Shown: positions 26,565-38,428 of the stretch, one piece after another
How positions within the stretch are numbered: position 1 is the first letter of the stretch
Layout of the letters: each line of letters starts with the position of its first letter
From: Conservatibacter flavescens
GTDB lineage: Bacteria; Pseudomonadota; Gammaproteobacteria; Enterobacterales; Pasteurellaceae
Length of the DNA: 64,000 nucleotides
NCBI RefSeq assembly: GCF_002795425.1
Contig: NZ_PHHA01000021.1
Span: forward strand, 1 to 64,000
Direction of reading: 5' to 3'
The notes under the pieces: model-generated
Databases searched by the model: none
What the model was told of the DNA's origin: nothing
The model's input: the letters and a program-made list of their open reading frames with translations, nothing else
Position numbers and translations under genes: made by a program

Positions 26565-27461
26565 ATGCTTATTCCTAGTCGCAATAAACCTCATACTCTC
26601 CCTATTGGCATTTGGCTAAATGGAGATACTGTCGAATTCGTTTGGTTTGATCAGCATGAAACGATCCAAATGTGTCAAATTGTACCAGCTCAATTAAGTG
26701 ACTATCATGCTTTTATCCATCACCGATTAGAACAAAAAACCATTGATGATCAGGAAATTCAATATCACTTCCAATTTATTACCGCCATTTTGCCCCATCG
26801 CATTTGGTCAAAAACCTTGATCATTCCTCACTTATTAACCGATCAAGAGTGTGAGCAACAATGCCGATACACTCTACATCATGAACTCCCGATGCCCTTA
26901 GAACAAGTTTGGTATGATTACTGCTACACACCAATTAGTCACCCTACACAAGCCAGTACCTCCACGAATCTAACAATTTTTGCCCTGACCAAAGATTCAG
27001 CTCAAGCCCATATGGCGCTTTTTCCTGGTATTGACATTTCTGTATTAGATCATGCCGCCCATGCTATCTTGCGAGCATTTTATTATCTACGTCCAGAATT
27101 ACAAAGCGATCCCGAAATTCTGTGGGTTTATCAAGATGATAACGCTTGTCTTGCATTTCAAAACTATCCCCATGAACTTCGTATCGTGCAACAAGAAAGC
27201 TCCAACCTAAATATCCTACTTGCAAAATTTCGGCAACGTTATATCTATGAGCCTGATCGCTGCATTATCTATCGCAATCTATCGGAATCAGAAGAATTGC
27301 CTGAATATTTTGAAGAATTAAAAACCATATTTCCCGTTATGGCGCTGGGTTGTGCGTTGTGGGGAAGAGATAACAAGGCTGCACAACAAGCTGCTAGGGA
27401 AGAGGCTGAAAAACAACGAACAAGCCACAAACAAATTCCTTACCAATATGAAATGGATTGA
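26565..27461 (+). CDS. comA: Competence protein ComA (PilM-like)
   Basis: First gene of the competence operon, whose proteins build the type IV pilus-like machine for DNA uptake. The 298-residue protein has the actin-like PilM/HofM outline: a short N-terminal strand region (PIGIWLNGDTVEFVWFD), a central region with LPHRIWSKTLIIP, and a late DHAAHAILRAFYYL stretch. No signal peptide is present, so it is cytoplasmic and would dock on the PilN-like ComB. It is followed by comB after eight bases. In other Pasteurellaceae this operon is switched on by CRP with Sxy; no clear CRP-S site was found upstream. Confidence 0.85.
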   Translation: MLIPSRNKPHTLPIGIWLNGDTVEFVWFDQHETIQMCQIVPAQLSDYHAFIHHRLEQKTIDDQEIQYHFQFITAILPHRIWSKTLIIPHLLTDQECEQQCRYTLHHELPMPLEQVWYDYCYTPISHPTQASTSTNLTIFALTKDSAQAHMALFPGIDISVLDHAAHAILRAFYYLRPELQSDPEILWVYQDDNACLAFQNYPHELRIVQQESSNLNILLAKFRQRYIYEPDRCIIYRNLSESEELPEYFEELKTIFPVMALGCALWGRDNKAAQQAAREEAEKQRTSHKQIPYQYEMD

Positions 27462-27469
27462 GCTAAAAC

Positions 27470-28018
27470 ATGTACACGAAACGCACCATTAATTTACTCC
27501 CTTGGCGTTTAAATGCGCATTTGCAGCGATGCCGTATTCTATTATTCACGCTGATTTTCTTCAGCCTAACTTGTTTAGGCTGTTGGTTATGTTTTTCCTA
27601 TTTCACCCAACAACTAAACCAAACATATCAACAACAATTTAGCACTTTACAACAAGTACAACAGCAATTGACTCAAACGCAAAATGATATAACTCATCGA
27701 CAAAACAATCAAAATACCGCGACAGAACCCTCACAGGCTATTGCAACCACGAGAGTGGCGCAGTTACTCAATATGTTAACCCAACTCCCTCTCATGCTAG
27801 GTGAACTATACGGGCTAGAACTGCGACAACCGCCTCAATCTTCTCCGAGCGTTATTTTACAAGGTATGGCTGGTAACAGTCATGAATTTGAGCAATTACA
27901 CGCATTTTTCAATGAACAAGACTGGATTACACAGGTACAACTATTACATTTAGAACCCCAACAACACCAACAATTACATTTTCAATTTCAGTTAACATTA
28001 CTAGAGGATACGCCATGA
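27470..28018 (+). CDS. comB: Competence protein ComB (PilN-like)
   Basis: Inner-membrane assembly protein of the DNA-uptake pseudopilus. The 182 residues start with the PilN signature INLLPWR (7-13), which in pili binds the PilM protein. A single transmembrane helix follows (about 22-46), then a glutamine-rich coiled coil (50-85) and a small periplasmic ferredoxin-like domain. Its stop overlaps the comC start by four bases (ATGA). Confidence 0.85.
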   Translation: MYTKRTINLLPWRLNAHLQRCRILLFTLIFFSLTCLGCWLCFSYFTQQLNQTYQQQFSTLQQVQQQLTQTQNDITHRQNNQNTATEPSQAIATTRVAQLLNMLTQLPLMLGELYGLELRQPPQSSPSVILQGMAGNSHEFEQLHAFFNEQDWITQVQLLHLEPQQHQQLHFQFQLTLLEDTP

Positions 28019-28545
28019 AGCAGCTAAATTACTTTAACGATCCACATAATGCTTTTGGGCATTGGTTAGCTCAGTCTAAACGTAAACATATAAGTTTATT
28101 CATCACATGCTTTTTCTTATGCAATTACTTCCCTGTTTGGCAATGGTTTTCCACTCAACAAAAAGTTGTACAACAATCGGTTCAACTCACAGAAAAACAA
28201 GCTGAACTTGCTCATCAGCAAAAATTGCTAACTAGCCTCAAACAAAAGCAACTTCACACCCTTAATGCTCAACAAACAGCTCGGCTATCTCCTATTAACC
28301 AACATATTCAACATAGTCTAGCAGAAACCAATTTACAACTTATTTCATCGCAATGGTTATTTTCTGCTAATCCAATTTTTTCTTTGCAAATTGAAGGGCA
28401 TTTTTTAAATTTACAGCAATTTTTGACCGCACTTTTTGATTCTTCACCACTGCAGCTTTTATCCCTGTCGATTAAGCAAATCGACATATCTGAACAACGA
28501 TCTATCCAAAGTGAAATTTATTTACAACTGAATTCTATGGAGTAA
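28015..28545 (+). CDS. comC: Competence protein ComC (PilO-like)
   Basis: Third gene of the operon, 176 residues. A short cytoplasmic tail is followed by one transmembrane helix (about 28-48), a coiled coil rich in Q/K/L (50-85) and a periplasmic domain, the layout of PilO/HofO. Sequence conservation in this family is low, so the assignment rests on position, topology and size. It contains a perfect uptake sequence at 28426-28434. Confidence 0.8.
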   Translation: MKQLNYFNDPHNAFGHWLAQSKRKHISLFITCFFLCNYFPVWQWFSTQQKVVQQSVQLTEKQAELAHQQKLLTSLKQKQLHTLNAQQTARLSPINQHIQHSLAETNLQLISSQWLFSANPIFSLQIEGHFLNLQQFLTALFDSSPLQLLSLSIKQIDISEQRSIQSEIYLQLNSME

Positions 28546-28549
28546 TCTC

Positions 28550-28936
28550 ATGCCACACCTATTTTTACTGTTTCTACTCATTGTCAGTAGTTTTGCCCAA
28601 GCCACCACGACAAGACAAGATCCGTTTAATAAACAACACCCCATATCCTCTCAAACCACAACGGCGACACAAGAAATCTCTTGCGCCAAAAGCCCCGCTT
28701 TAGCAGAAAATAGTCATTTTGCACAACTTACCCTCATTGGAATTGTGCTTAATAACCATTCACAAACACTCTTTTTTCTTGATGAAAAACAGCAACTATT
28801 TAGCGCGGCACCTCAAGAATTTATCGCCAAAGAAGGCTTTCAAATACATAAAATAGAACAAAATCGTATCCATTTTTTCGACTGGCGCCAAAGTAAAAAT
28901 TGCACGACACCGACCACATTTACCATGAAATTCTAG
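28550..28936 (+). CDS. comD: Competence protein ComD (PilP-like)
   Basis: Small exported protein (128 residues) with a hydrophobic N-terminal signal ending near the AQA of residues 16-18 (SFAQA|TTT). The following RQDPF is the short motif that starts PilP/HofP proteins. The C-terminal half would form the beta-sandwich that links the inner-membrane complex to the secretin. A mature cysteine (near 45) is not in a lipobox, so it is probably not a lipoprotein. comE starts eight bases after its stop. Confidence 0.8.
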   Translation: MPHLFLLFLLIVSSFAQATTTRQDPFNKQHPISSQTTTATQEISCAKSPALAENSHFAQLTLIGIVLNNHSQTLFFLDEKQQLFSAAPQEFIAKEGFQIHKIEQNRIHFFDWRQSKNCTTPTTFTMKF

Positions 28937-28944
28937 GAGAAATT

Positions 28945-30339
28945 ATGTCATCACGTTTATTTTCACGCCTAAAGTGCGGTCTATTTTTTCTCATTTTTTC
29001 CTGTACAGTCACTGCTGAAAATCAGGTATTCTCCATTCGCTTAAAACAAGCGCCCCTTGTTCCTGTATTACAACAACTCGCCTTAGCGCATCGCACAAAC
29101 TTAATTATTGATGATGAACTAAGCGGCACTGTCTCACTGCAATTAGATAATACTGATTTCGATCATCTATTGCGTGCTATGGCACGTCTTAAAAAATTTG
29201 ATTTGTGGCAAGAAAATAACGTGTATTACCTTAGCCCCTTATCTCAAGAAGCGAAATTTGCCTCACCAATGGATAATCATGCCTCCCATGCTACGATCAT
29301 GCCTGACTTTTCCATTCCCGCTTCTACGCCCACAATAAACGAACCCTCACTCATTACGACCTCTATTAAGCTACATTTCGCCAAGGCTTCTGAAGTGATG
29401 AAATCCCTCACCACAGGCAACGGCTCTTTGCTTTCTGCTAATGGCAGTATTGCCTTTGATGATCGCAGTAATTTATTGCTTATCCAAGACAATAAACATT
29501 CTATTCAAAATATCAAAAAACTCATTGCCGAAATGGATAAACCCATCGAACAAATTGCCATTGAAGCACGAATTGTCACCATTAGTGATGATAGCTTAAA
29601 AGAATTAGGGGTTCGTTGGGGCATTTTTAACCCTACCGATACCGCACATAAAGTCACCGGTAGTCTAGCAGCGAATCAATTTCAAAATCTCACCGAACAA
29701 CTCAATGTTAACTTTGCCACGAGCAACTCTCCGGCCGGTTCCGTTGCAGTACAAATAGCCAAAATTAACGGGCGATTATTAGATCTCGAATTAACCGCCT
29801 TAGAACGGGAGAATAATGTCAAAATCATCGCCAGCCCTCGCTTACTCACAACGAACAAAAAAAGTGCAAGCATTAAACAAGGGACGGAGATTCCTTATGT
29901 TATTACAAATACCACCCGAGATACCCAATCGATTGAATTTCGTGAAGCAGTCTTAGGACTAGAAGTGACACCACATATTTCCCGAGATAACTCGATTTTA
30001 TTAGATCTTGTTGTAAGTCAAAACTCACCTGGCAACAATATTATTTCCGGTGTCGGTGAGATGACTACCATTGATAAACAAGAAATCAACACGCAAGTGT
30101 TTGCACGTGATGGTGAAACTATTGTGCTTGGTGGAGTCTTTCACGATACCCTGATCAAAGGGGTAGATAAAGTGCCACTACTAGGCGATATTCCTGTGGT
30201 AAAACGATTGTTTTCGAAAGAAACTGAGAAATATCAAAAACGCGAACTCGTGATTTTTGTGACACCACATATTTTAAAAAGAGGTCAAACATTAACCCAA
30301 TTACAACAAGAAAAAAACAATAAAAAAACGAAAAAATAA
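28945..30339 (+). CDS. comE: Competence secretin ComE (PilQ/HofQ-like)
   Basis: Outer-membrane secretin that forms the pore for the DNA-uptake pseudopilus. The start MSSRLFSRLK at 28945 follows AGGAGA; upstream in-frame codons lie inside comD. The 464 residues have a signal peptide ending near residue 24, an STN/N0 domain (about 28-90), an N1 domain (about 135-200), and the C-terminal secretin barrel. The latter shows RLLTTNKKSASIKQGTEIPY and the late DTLIKGVDKVPLLGDIP signature. comF, which follows comE in H. influenzae, is missing here; aroK comes next. Confidence 0.92.
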   Translation: MSSRLFSRLKCGLFFLIFSCTVTAENQVFSIRLKQAPLVPVLQQLALAHRTNLIIDDELSGTVSLQLDNTDFDHLLRAMARLKKFDLWQENNVYYLSPLSQEAKFASPMDNHASHATIMPDFSIPASTPTINEPSLITTSIKLHFAKASEVMKSLTTGNGSLLSANGSIAFDDRSNLLLIQDNKHSIQNIKKLIAEMDKPIEQIAIEARIVTISDDSLKELGVRWGIFNPTDTAHKVTGSLAANQFQNLTEQLNVNFATSNSPAGSVAVQIAKINGRLLDLELTALERENNVKIIASPRLLTTNKKSASIKQGTEIPYVITNTTRDTQSIEFREAVLGLEVTPHISRDNSILLDLVVSQNSPGNNIISGVGEMTTIDKQEINTQVFARDGETIVLGGVFHDTLIKGVDKVPLLGDIPVVKRLFSKETEKYQKRELVIFVTPHILKRGQTLTQLQQEKNNKKTKK

Positions 30340-30409
30340 CCGCTCTTTTCTATAAGAGAAAATTATTCACAGAAATCCGTCAACTAAGGTTGAAAATTGA
30401 TGGGATTTA

Positions 30410-30433
30410 TTGAGATAATAACCGTTATCTCAA
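30410..30433. other. Hairpin in the comE-aroK intergenic region
   Basis: Perfect nine-base inverted repeat TTGAGATAA (30410-30418) / TTATCTCAA (30425-30433) with a six-base loop, followed by AATTTCTT. A second short repeat GTAGC (30480-30484) / GCTAC (30494-30498) lies downstream. The first could be a weak comE terminator or a dimeric operator, the second part of the aroK leader. No known regulator motif was recognised. Confidence 0.4.
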
Positions 30434-30549
30434 AATTTCTTAAAATTCGAGGTTTGGCGGATCTTTTTGGTTATTTTATGTAGCGCCCTTTTGGCTACCC
30501 AGAAGATCAATTATGATAATTTGATAATTTAAATTAAAGACGATAAAAA

Positions 30550-31077
30550 ATGGCAGAAAAACGTAATATTTTCTTAATCGGCCCAATGGGAGCGGGAAAA
30601 AGCACCATTGGACGCCAACTCGCTCAACAGCTTAACATGGATTTCATCGATTCAGACCAAGAAATTGAACAACGCGCTGGGGCGGATATCAGCTGGATTT
30701 TCGACATTGAGGGCGAAGACGGATTTCGTAAACGTGAAGAACGTATCATTAATGAATTAACACAGCAACAAGGTATCGTGCTATCAACAGGTGGTGGCGC
30801 AGTATTATCAAAAGAAACGCGTAATCACCTTTCTGCACGAGGTATTGTTATTTATTTACAAACCACTGTAGATAAGCAATATCAACGCACTCAACGTGAT
30901 AAAAAACGTCCATTATTACAAAACACCGATGATCCACGAGCGGTGTTAGAAGAACTCGCAAAAATTCGCAATCCACTTTACGAAGAAATCGCGGATATTA
31001 CCTTACCTACTGATGAACAAAGTGCAAAACTTATGGCAAATCAGATTGTGGATATGATTGAAAACATCAACGGCTAA
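30550..31077 (+). CDS. aroK: Shikimate kinase
   Basis: Phosphorylates shikimate to shikimate-3-phosphate in aromatic amino-acid and chorismate synthesis. The 175 residues show Walker A GPMGAGKS (11-18), the shikimate-binding DSD (about 34-36), FRKREE and the GGGAVL motif, with the lid arginine region QRDKKRPLL. Size matches AroK. It is followed by aroB after 18 bases, the conserved aroKB order. Confidence 0.97.
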   Translation: MAEKRNIFLIGPMGAGKSTIGRQLAQQLNMDFIDSDQEIEQRAGADISWIFDIEGEDGFRKREERIINELTQQQGIVLSTGGGAVLSKETRNHLSARGIVIYLQTTVDKQYQRTQRDKKRPLLQNTDDPRAVLEELAKIRNPLYEEIADITLPTDEQSAKLMANQIVDMIENING

Positions 31078-31095
31078 AAAAAGGAATCCTATATT

Positions 31096-32184
31096 ATGTT
31101 GTGTGTTAATGTTGAACTAAACGATCGTCGCTATCCAATTTATATCGGAGAGAATACGCTCACCAACCCAGAACTATACCCACTTAATGCTGGGCAAAAA
31201 GTGATGATTGTCAGCAATCCAACTATCGCACAATATTATCTAGAAACCCTCACCCACACCCTTGAAAAAATAGGGTGTGTGGTGGAACATGTATTATTAC
31301 CTGATGGTGAACAGCATAAAAATTTAGACTCTCTCAATTTAATTTTTACTGCCCTGTTAAAAGGCAATCATGGCCGTGATACCACCCTAATTGCATTGGG
31401 TGGTGGCGTTATCGGTGATGTAGCAGGTTATGCCGCTGCGAGTTACCAACGTGGTATTCCATTTATTCAAATCCCAACAACGTTATTAGCACAAGTCGAC
31501 TCCTCTGTCGGAGGGAAAACTGCGGTTAATCATGAATTAGGCAAAAACATGATAGGTGCATTTTACCAACCTATCGCGGTTATTATTGATACTCAAACTC
31601 TTCATACCTTGCCTAAACGTGAAGTCAATGCAGGGTTAGCCGAAGTCATTAAATATGGTGCGATATTGGATTTACCGTTTTTTAATTGGCTAGAAGAACA
31701 TATTGACAAACTGGTGACGCTACAAACTGACGCGCTACAATATTGCATTGCTCGTTGCTGTCAAATTAAAGCGGATATCGTTGCCCGTGATGAAACAGAA
31801 AAAGGAGATCGCGCTTTACTCAACTTAGGCCATACTTTTGGTCACGCGATTGAAGCCCATCTCGGTTATGGTAATTGGTTACATGGTGAAGCTGTCTCTG
31901 TAGGAATGATGATGGCTGCAGTATTCTCTGAAAAATTAGGCCACCTCGCGCCACAAGATGTTGCACGCATAGAAAAATTATTAGCTCGTGCCAATCTACC
32001 TACAGTTTCTCCTGATGGTATGCAGCCCGAAGAGTATTTGCCATATATGATGCGTGATAAAAAAGTCATTGCGGGCAAATTACGCTTAGTCTTACTCAAA
32101 CAACTCGGACAAGCTTATGTTGCCAAAGATGCTGATAGAGACTTAGTCTTAAACGCCATTCGTTGTTGTACACAAACGCATTAG
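31096..32184 (+). CDS. aroB: 3-dehydroquinate synthase
   Basis: Converts DAHP to 3-dehydroquinate using NAD and zinc, the second shikimate-pathway step. The 362 residues equal the E. coli length. Recognisable blocks are [10 protein letters not shown], the NAD-binding [15 protein letters not shown] (about 97-111), [22 protein letters not shown], and zinc-ligand regions GLAEVIKYG and [11 protein letters not shown]. Its stop is separated by one base from the dam start. E. coli has damX between aroB and dam; here it is absent. Confidence 0.97.
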   Translation: MLCVNVELNDRRYPIYIGENTLTNPELYPLNAGQKVMIVSNPTIAQYYLETLTHTLEKIGCVVEHVLLPDGEQHKNLDSLNLIFTALLKGNHGRDTTLIALGGGVIGDVAGYAAASYQRGIPFIQIPTTLLAQVDSSVGGKTAVNHELGKNMIGAFYQPIAVIIDTQTLHTLPKREVNAGLAEVIKYGAILDLPFFNWLEEHIDKLVTLQTDALQYCIARCCQIKADIVARDETEKGDRALLNLGHTFGHAIEAHLGYGNWLHGEAVSVGMMMAAVFSEKLGHLAPQDVARIEKLLARANLPTVSPDGMQPEEYLPYMMRDKKVIAGKLRLVLLKQLGQAYVAKDADRDLVLNAIRCCTQTH

Positions 32185-32185
32185 C

Positions 32186-33031
32186 ATGTCCACCCATTCA
32201 GCATCCACATCTCCACTAAAATACCGCTCATTCCTAAAATGGGCGGGGGGAAAATATCGTCTAACAGAACAAATAGGCAAGGTATTACCTAAACGAAAAT
32301 CCTGTTTAATTGAACCCTTTGTCGGTGCTGGTTCAGTGTTTCTTAACAGTCAATTTAAACGATATATTCTTGCAGATGTTAATCCTGATTTAATCCATCT
32401 CTTTAATATCGTAAAACACGATGTAGAAAGCTACATCGCGCAATGTCGCCCTATTTTTTTTCATCCGGAAGCTAATACCGCACAATATTATTACGCGAGG
32501 CGACTAGAATTCAATCAATCAGCAGATCCTTACTTACGCTCTCTACTCTTTCTTTACTTAAATCGCTTTGGGTTTAATGGATTATGTCGATACAATGCTA
32601 AGAACGAATTCAATGTGCCATTTGGTGCTTATAAAACCCATTATTTTCCCGAAAATGAATTACGCTACTTTGCAGAAAAAGCGCAAAGTGCGGTGTTTAT
32701 TTGCCAAGATTTTCGTAAAACCTTTGAATTAGCTAATCAGGATTCAGTGATTTACTGCGATCCCCCTTACGCACCCATTCACCAAATTACAAATTTTACT
32801 CAATACTCTAGCAATAACTTTAATTTGTCTCATCAAAAAGAACTCGCGGATCTCGCAAAACAAACGGCTGAACAACATGCGATTCCTGTCATTATTTCGA
32901 ACCATGACACACCGTTTACCCGTGAAATCTATCAAAATGCTAAAATCAAAAAAGTGTTAGTGCAACGCTCAATCAGCCATTCCGCCGAGAAACGTATTAA
33001 GGTAAATGAGCTTATTGCCATCTTTAAATAG
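32186..33031 (+). CDS. dam: DNA adenine methyltransferase (GATC)
   Basis: Methylates adenine in GATC, used for mismatch-repair strand choice, replication timing and gene control. The 281-residue protein has the AdoMet motif FLKWAGGKYR (16-25), FVGAGSVFLN, and the catalytic DPPY (192-195), with the NRFGFNGLCRYN block typical of the D12-class alpha-group enzymes. Position after aroKB and sequence favour housekeeping Dam rather than a restriction-linked enzyme; no nuclease gene is nearby. It holds a perfect uptake sequence at 32686-32694. Confidence 0.95.
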   Translation: MSTHSASTSPLKYRSFLKWAGGKYRLTEQIGKVLPKRKSCLIEPFVGAGSVFLNSQFKRYILADVNPDLIHLFNIVKHDVESYIAQCRPIFFHPEANTAQYYYARRLEFNQSADPYLRSLLFLYLNRFGFNGLCRYNAKNEFNVPFGAYKTHYFPENELRYFAEKAQSAVFICQDFRKTFELANQDSVIYCDPPYAPIHQITNFTQYSSNNFNLSHQKELADLAKQTAEQHAIPVIISNHDTPFTREIYQNAKIKKVLVQRSISHSAEKRIKVNELIAIFK

Positions 33032-33042
33032 AGATTAACATA

Positions 33043-33070
33043 TTGACCTCCCAAAAAATTGTGCTATTTT
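33043..33070 (+). promoter_or_regulatory. Promoter of the BASS-family transporter gene
   Basis: TTGACC (33043-33048), a 16-base spacer and TATTTT (33065-33070) preceded by TGC, giving an extended -10. Transcription would start near 33077, 38 bases before the ATG. Confidence 0.55.
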
Positions 33071-33114
33071 AGCCAATCTTTATAAAGTCATTGAAGAAAA
33101 AACAAGGAACTATT

Positions 33115-34056
33115 ATGCAAGCATTATTGAAACTCACTCAGTTTGTGAGTAAAACTTTCGCGCTTTGGGCACTTATTTTTGCCGTATTAGCGTTTTTCTT
33201 TCCGGAAACATTTAAGGTTTTCGCACCTTATATTCCCTATTTATTAGGCATCGTTATGTTCGGTATGGGCATTACGCTGACTTTTAGCGATTTTGGGGAA
33301 GTCGCTAAACACCCTAAAGCCGTTTTCATTGGTGTCGCAGGACAATTTATTATTATGCCTGCCATTGCTTATGCGCTAGCAAAAGGATTTAACTTACCGC
33401 CTGAACTTGCTATTGGTGTTATTTTAGTTGGATCATGCCCTGGTGGTACATCATCAAATGTAATGACTTATCTCGCCAAAGGAAATACCGCCCTTTCTGT
33501 TGCCTGTACAACTATTTCAACCTTACTCTCTCCGATTCTCACGCCTGCCATTTTCTATGTATTAGCGAGCCAATGGTTAGATATTAATGCCTCTGCGATG
33601 TTTATATCTGTGCTAAAAATGGTGTTATTCCCAATTTTATTAGGATTAATTGTCCGCACTATTTTTAAGAAGAAAATTACAGAAATCAGTCAAACCATGC
33701 CACTATTATCCGTAATTTGTATTGCTTTAATTTTGGCTGCAGTTGTTGCTGTGAGTAAGACACGTATTGTTGAATCGGGCTTATTCATCTTTGCAGTTGT
33801 TGTTCTACATAATGGCTTAGGTTATTTGATCGGTTATGGTATGGCTCGATTATTTAAACTCAATAATTATGACAGTAAAGCCATTTCCATTGAGGTCGGC
33901 ATGCAAAATTCAGGGTTAGGCGCAGCACTTGCAGCCGCGCATTTTAACCCAATCGCCGCTGTACCAAGTGCGCTATTTAGCTTCTGGCACAACGTATCAG
34001 GCCCAATTTTGGCAAATATTTTTTCCAACATGAAAGAAAAAAATACGCAAAATTAA
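33115..34056 (+). CDS. Bile acid:sodium symporter (BASS) family transporter
   Basis: Inner-membrane protein of about 313 residues with nine or ten hydrophobic helices. It carries the BASS signatures [11 protein letters not shown] (about 47-57), the [19 protein letters not shown] cross-over motif (about 111-129) and [15 protein letters not shown] near the end, which form the sodium and substrate sites. Bacterial members move bile acids, pantoate or other organic acids; the physiological substrate is unknown here. The ATG at 33115 follows AAGGA by six bases, whereas the TTG at 33091 has no ribosome-binding site. Confidence 0.85.
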   Translation: MQALLKLTQFVSKTFALWALIFAVLAFFFPETFKVFAPYIPYLLGIVMFGMGITLTFSDFGEVAKHPKAVFIGVAGQFIIMPAIAYALAKGFNLPPELAIGVILVGSCPGGTSSNVMTYLAKGNTALSVACTTISTLLSPILTPAIFYVLASQWLDINASAMFISVLKMVLFPILLGLIVRTIFKKKITEISQTMPLLSVICIALILAAVVAVSKTRIVESGLFIFAVVVLHNGLGYLIGYGMARLFKLNNYDSKAISIEVGMQNSGLGAALAAAHFNPIAAVPSALFSFWHNVSGPILANIFSNMKEKNTQN

Positions 34057-34087
34057 CCGCACTTTGATACATATTAATTCAACTACT

Positions 34088-34107
34088 GGGGCGACTTTTG
34101 TCGCCTC
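34088..34107 (+). terminator. Hairpin after the BASS transporter
   Basis: GGGGCGAC (34088-34095) and GTCGCCTC (34100-34107) pair across a TTTT loop (one G-U pair). The downstream T run is poor, so it is a candidate terminator only. Confidence 0.5.
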
Positions 34108-34127
34108 TATAAATTAGCCCGATTTTT

Positions 34128-34136
34128 TGCTACAAT
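34128..34136 (+). promoter_or_regulatory. Extended -10 promoter of parE
   Basis: TGCTACAAT, an extended -10 element (TGn plus TACAAT at 34131-34136), 47 bases before the parE start; no good -35 box. Confidence 0.4.
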
Positions 34137-34176
34137 TCTGCCAATTTTTATCATTTAATCTCTTTAACTCCTTTAA

Positions 34177-36069
<1,893 letters not shown>

Positions 36070-36138
36070 TTTGGTTATGTATTCATTTGATGAGTTTATC
36101 GTAGCTACCTTACAGAGATATTTTGGAAATTTAATAAA

Positions 36139-38391
36139 ATGACAAATGAAACAATAAATTATGATGGCATTGAGCAAATGCCACTTCGCACATTTACCGA
36201 AAATGCCTATTTAAATTATTCCATGTATGTCATTATGGATCGTGCATTACCTTTTATTGGCGATGGCCTAAAGCCGGTTCAACGCCGCATTGTATATGCT
36301 ATGTCGGAATTAGGCCTCAATGCTTCAGCAAAATATAAAAAGTCCGCACGAACAGTAGGTGATGTATTAGGTAAATTTCATCCACACGGTGACAGTGCTT
36401 GTTACGAAGCTATGGTATTGATGGCACAACCGTTCTCATATCGTTACCCTTTAGTCGACGGACAAGGTAACTGGGGTGCGCCCGATGATCCCAAATCTTT
36501 CGCAGCCATGCGTTATACCGAATCTCGCCTTTCAAAAATTGCTGAGATTCTCTTATCTGAATTAGGGCAAGGCACGGTTGACTATCAACCTAATTTCGAT
36601 GGCTCATTAGATGAACCTCAATATTTACCCGCGCGCCTCCCTCATATCCTGCTCAATGGTACAACAGGTATTGCTGTCGGTATGGCAACCGATATTCCAC
36701 CGCATAATATTAATGAAATTGCTGAAGCAACCATTATGTTACTGGATAATCCGCAAGCGACTTTAGATGATTTACTGACTGTTGTACAAGGCCCAGACTA
36801 CCCAACAGAAGCAGAAATTATTTCTCCAAAAGCCGATATTCGCAAAATTTATGAACAAGGTCGGGGTTCTATCAAAATGCGAGCGGTTTGGAAAAAAGAA
36901 GATGGCGAAATTATTATCACCGCCTTACCTCATCAAGCTTCACCCTCGAAAATCATGGCGCAAATCGGTGATATGCTCACGAATAAAAAATTACCGATGG
37001 TAGAAGACATCCGAGATGAATCCGATCATGAAAACCCAATTCGCTTAGTCATCGTGCCACGTTCAAATCGAGTGGATTTAGATGCACTGATGAGCCATCT
37101 GTTTGCTTCAACTGACTTAGAGAAAAGCTACCGTGTCAATATGAATATGATCGGCTTAGATCAAAAACCTGCGGTCAAAAACCTAGTCCAAATCCTCAGT
37201 GAATGGATTGATTTCCGTCGTACTACCGTCACGCGCCGATTACAGTATCGTCTTGATAAAGTACTCAATCGTTTACATATTCTACAAGGTTTAATGATTG
37301 CGTTTTTAAACATTGATGAAGTCATTCATATTATTCGTAATGAAGATGAACCCAAAGCTGTCTTAATGGCACGTTTTCAACTTTCTGAACAACAAGCCGA
37401 AGCCATTTTAAACTTACGTTTACGCCATTTAGCTAAACTCGAAGAATATCAACTGCAAGCCGAACGAGATGAATTAGAAAAAGAGCGGTTAAATTTAGAA
37501 GCGATTTTAGGTTCAGCGCGCAAATTAAATAATTTATTGAAAAAAGAAATCCAGCAAGATGCTACAACCTATGCTAGCCCACGCCAATCTCCATTAGTAG
37601 AGCGAGAGGAAGCTAAAGCGATCGCAGAAAGTGAAATGACACCAGCAGAACCTATTACCGTGATATTATCAGAAGCGGGCTGGGTACGTTGTGCGAAAGG
37701 CCATGATATTGATGCCCAAAGCCTCAGCTACAAAGCGGGTGATAAATATTTAGCCCATGCTTATGGCAAAAGCAATCAAGCCGCCATATTCTTAGATAGC
37801 ACAGGACGAAGCTATGCCCTTGACCCATTAAGCTTGCCATCTGCACGATCACAAGGCGAGCCGTTAACAGGTCGCTTAACCTTGCCGGCTGGCGCGAGTG
37901 TGGAGAGTGTATTACTTGATCAAGATAATCAAGCATTGCTGATGGCCTCTGATGCGGGTTATGGGTTTATTTGTAAAGTGGAAGATCTTATCGCACGTAA
38001 TAAAGCAGGGAAAGCGGTTATCAGTTTGCCGGAAAACGCCAAAAGCCTAGCGCCATTGAAAATTGAAAAGCAAACGGATCTATTAGTTGCGCTGACTTCT
38101 GCAGGCCGTATGTTGATTTTTCCAGTAGCCGATTTACCTGCATTAAGCAAAGGTAAAGGCAATAAAATCGTGACAATCCCATCAGCGGCGGCAAAAGCTC
38201 GAACAGAATTATTGGTTAAGCTATTACTCATTTCCGATCAAGCTAGCCTCGTCTTCCATTCTGGTAAACGCAAAATTACCTTAAAACCTGAAGATCTACA
38301 AAAGTTCCGCGCTGAACGTGGGCGTAAAGGTAGTCAATTACCGAGAGGATTACATTCTGGTGCAGAAATTGAAGTCGTCGAAGCGCAATAA
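36139..38391 (+). CDS. parC: DNA topoisomerase IV subunit A
   Basis: DNA breakage-rejoining subunit of topoisomerase IV, 750 residues (E. coli 752). The active-site tyrosine is Y126 in AMRYTE. In the quinolone-resistance region [11 protein letters not shown]86 and E90 correspond to E. coli S80 and E84 and are the sensitive wild-type residues. A C-terminal beta-pinwheel domain (about 500-740) is present. Alignment to parE rather than gyrB next door, and the lack of a GyrA box, support ParC. The gene ends just before a hairpin at 38402. Confidence 0.97.
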   Translation: MTNETINYDGIEQMPLRTFTENAYLNYSMYVIMDRALPFIGDGLKPVQRRIVYAMSELGLNASAKYKKSARTVGDVLGKFHPHGDSACYEAMVLMAQPFSYRYPLVDGQGNWGAPDDPKSFAAMRYTESRLSKIAEILLSELGQGTVDYQPNFDGSLDEPQYLPARLPHILLNGTTGIAVGMATDIPPHNINEIAEATIMLLDNPQATLDDLLTVVQGPDYPTEAEIISPKADIRKIYEQGRGSIKMRAVWKKEDGEIIITALPHQASPSKIMAQIGDMLTNKKLPMVEDIRDESDHENPIRLVIVPRSNRVDLDALMSHLFASTDLEKSYRVNMNMIGLDQKPAVKNLVQILSEWIDFRRTTVTRRLQYRLDKVLNRLHILQGLMIAFLNIDEVIHIIRNEDEPKAVLMARFQLSEQQAEAILNLRLRHLAKLEEYQLQAERDELEKERLNLEAILGSARKLNNLLKKEIQQDATTYASPRQSPLVEREEAKAIAESEMTPAEPITVILSEAGWVRCAKGHDIDAQSLSYKAGDKYLAHAYGKSNQAAIFLDSTGRSYALDPLSLPSARSQGEPLTGRLTLPAGASVESVLLDQDNQALLMASDAGYGFICKVEDLIARNKAGKAVISLPENAKSLAPLKIEKQTDLLVALTSAGRMLIFPVADLPALSKGKGNKIVTIPSAAAKARTELLVKLLLISDQASLVFHSGKRKITLKPEDLQKFRAERGRKGSQLPRGLHSGAEIEVVEAQ

Positions 38392-38401
38392 ATAGATTAA
38401 A

Positions 38402-38425
38402 GTGGACAACCTATCTGTTGTCCAC
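38402..38425. terminator. Hairpin between parC and rarA
   Basis: Perfect nine-base stem GTGGACAAC (38402-38410) / GTTGTCCAC (38417-38425) with a six-base loop between two convergent genes. A weak T-rich tail follows on the minus strand (rarA side); the plus-strand tail is A/T mixed. Confidence 0.6.
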
Positions 38426-38428
38426 CAA

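Noticed and set aside
32186-33031. Dam as part of a restriction-modification system
   Set aside because: No nuclease gene nearby; the aroKB-dam order is that of the housekeeping methylase.
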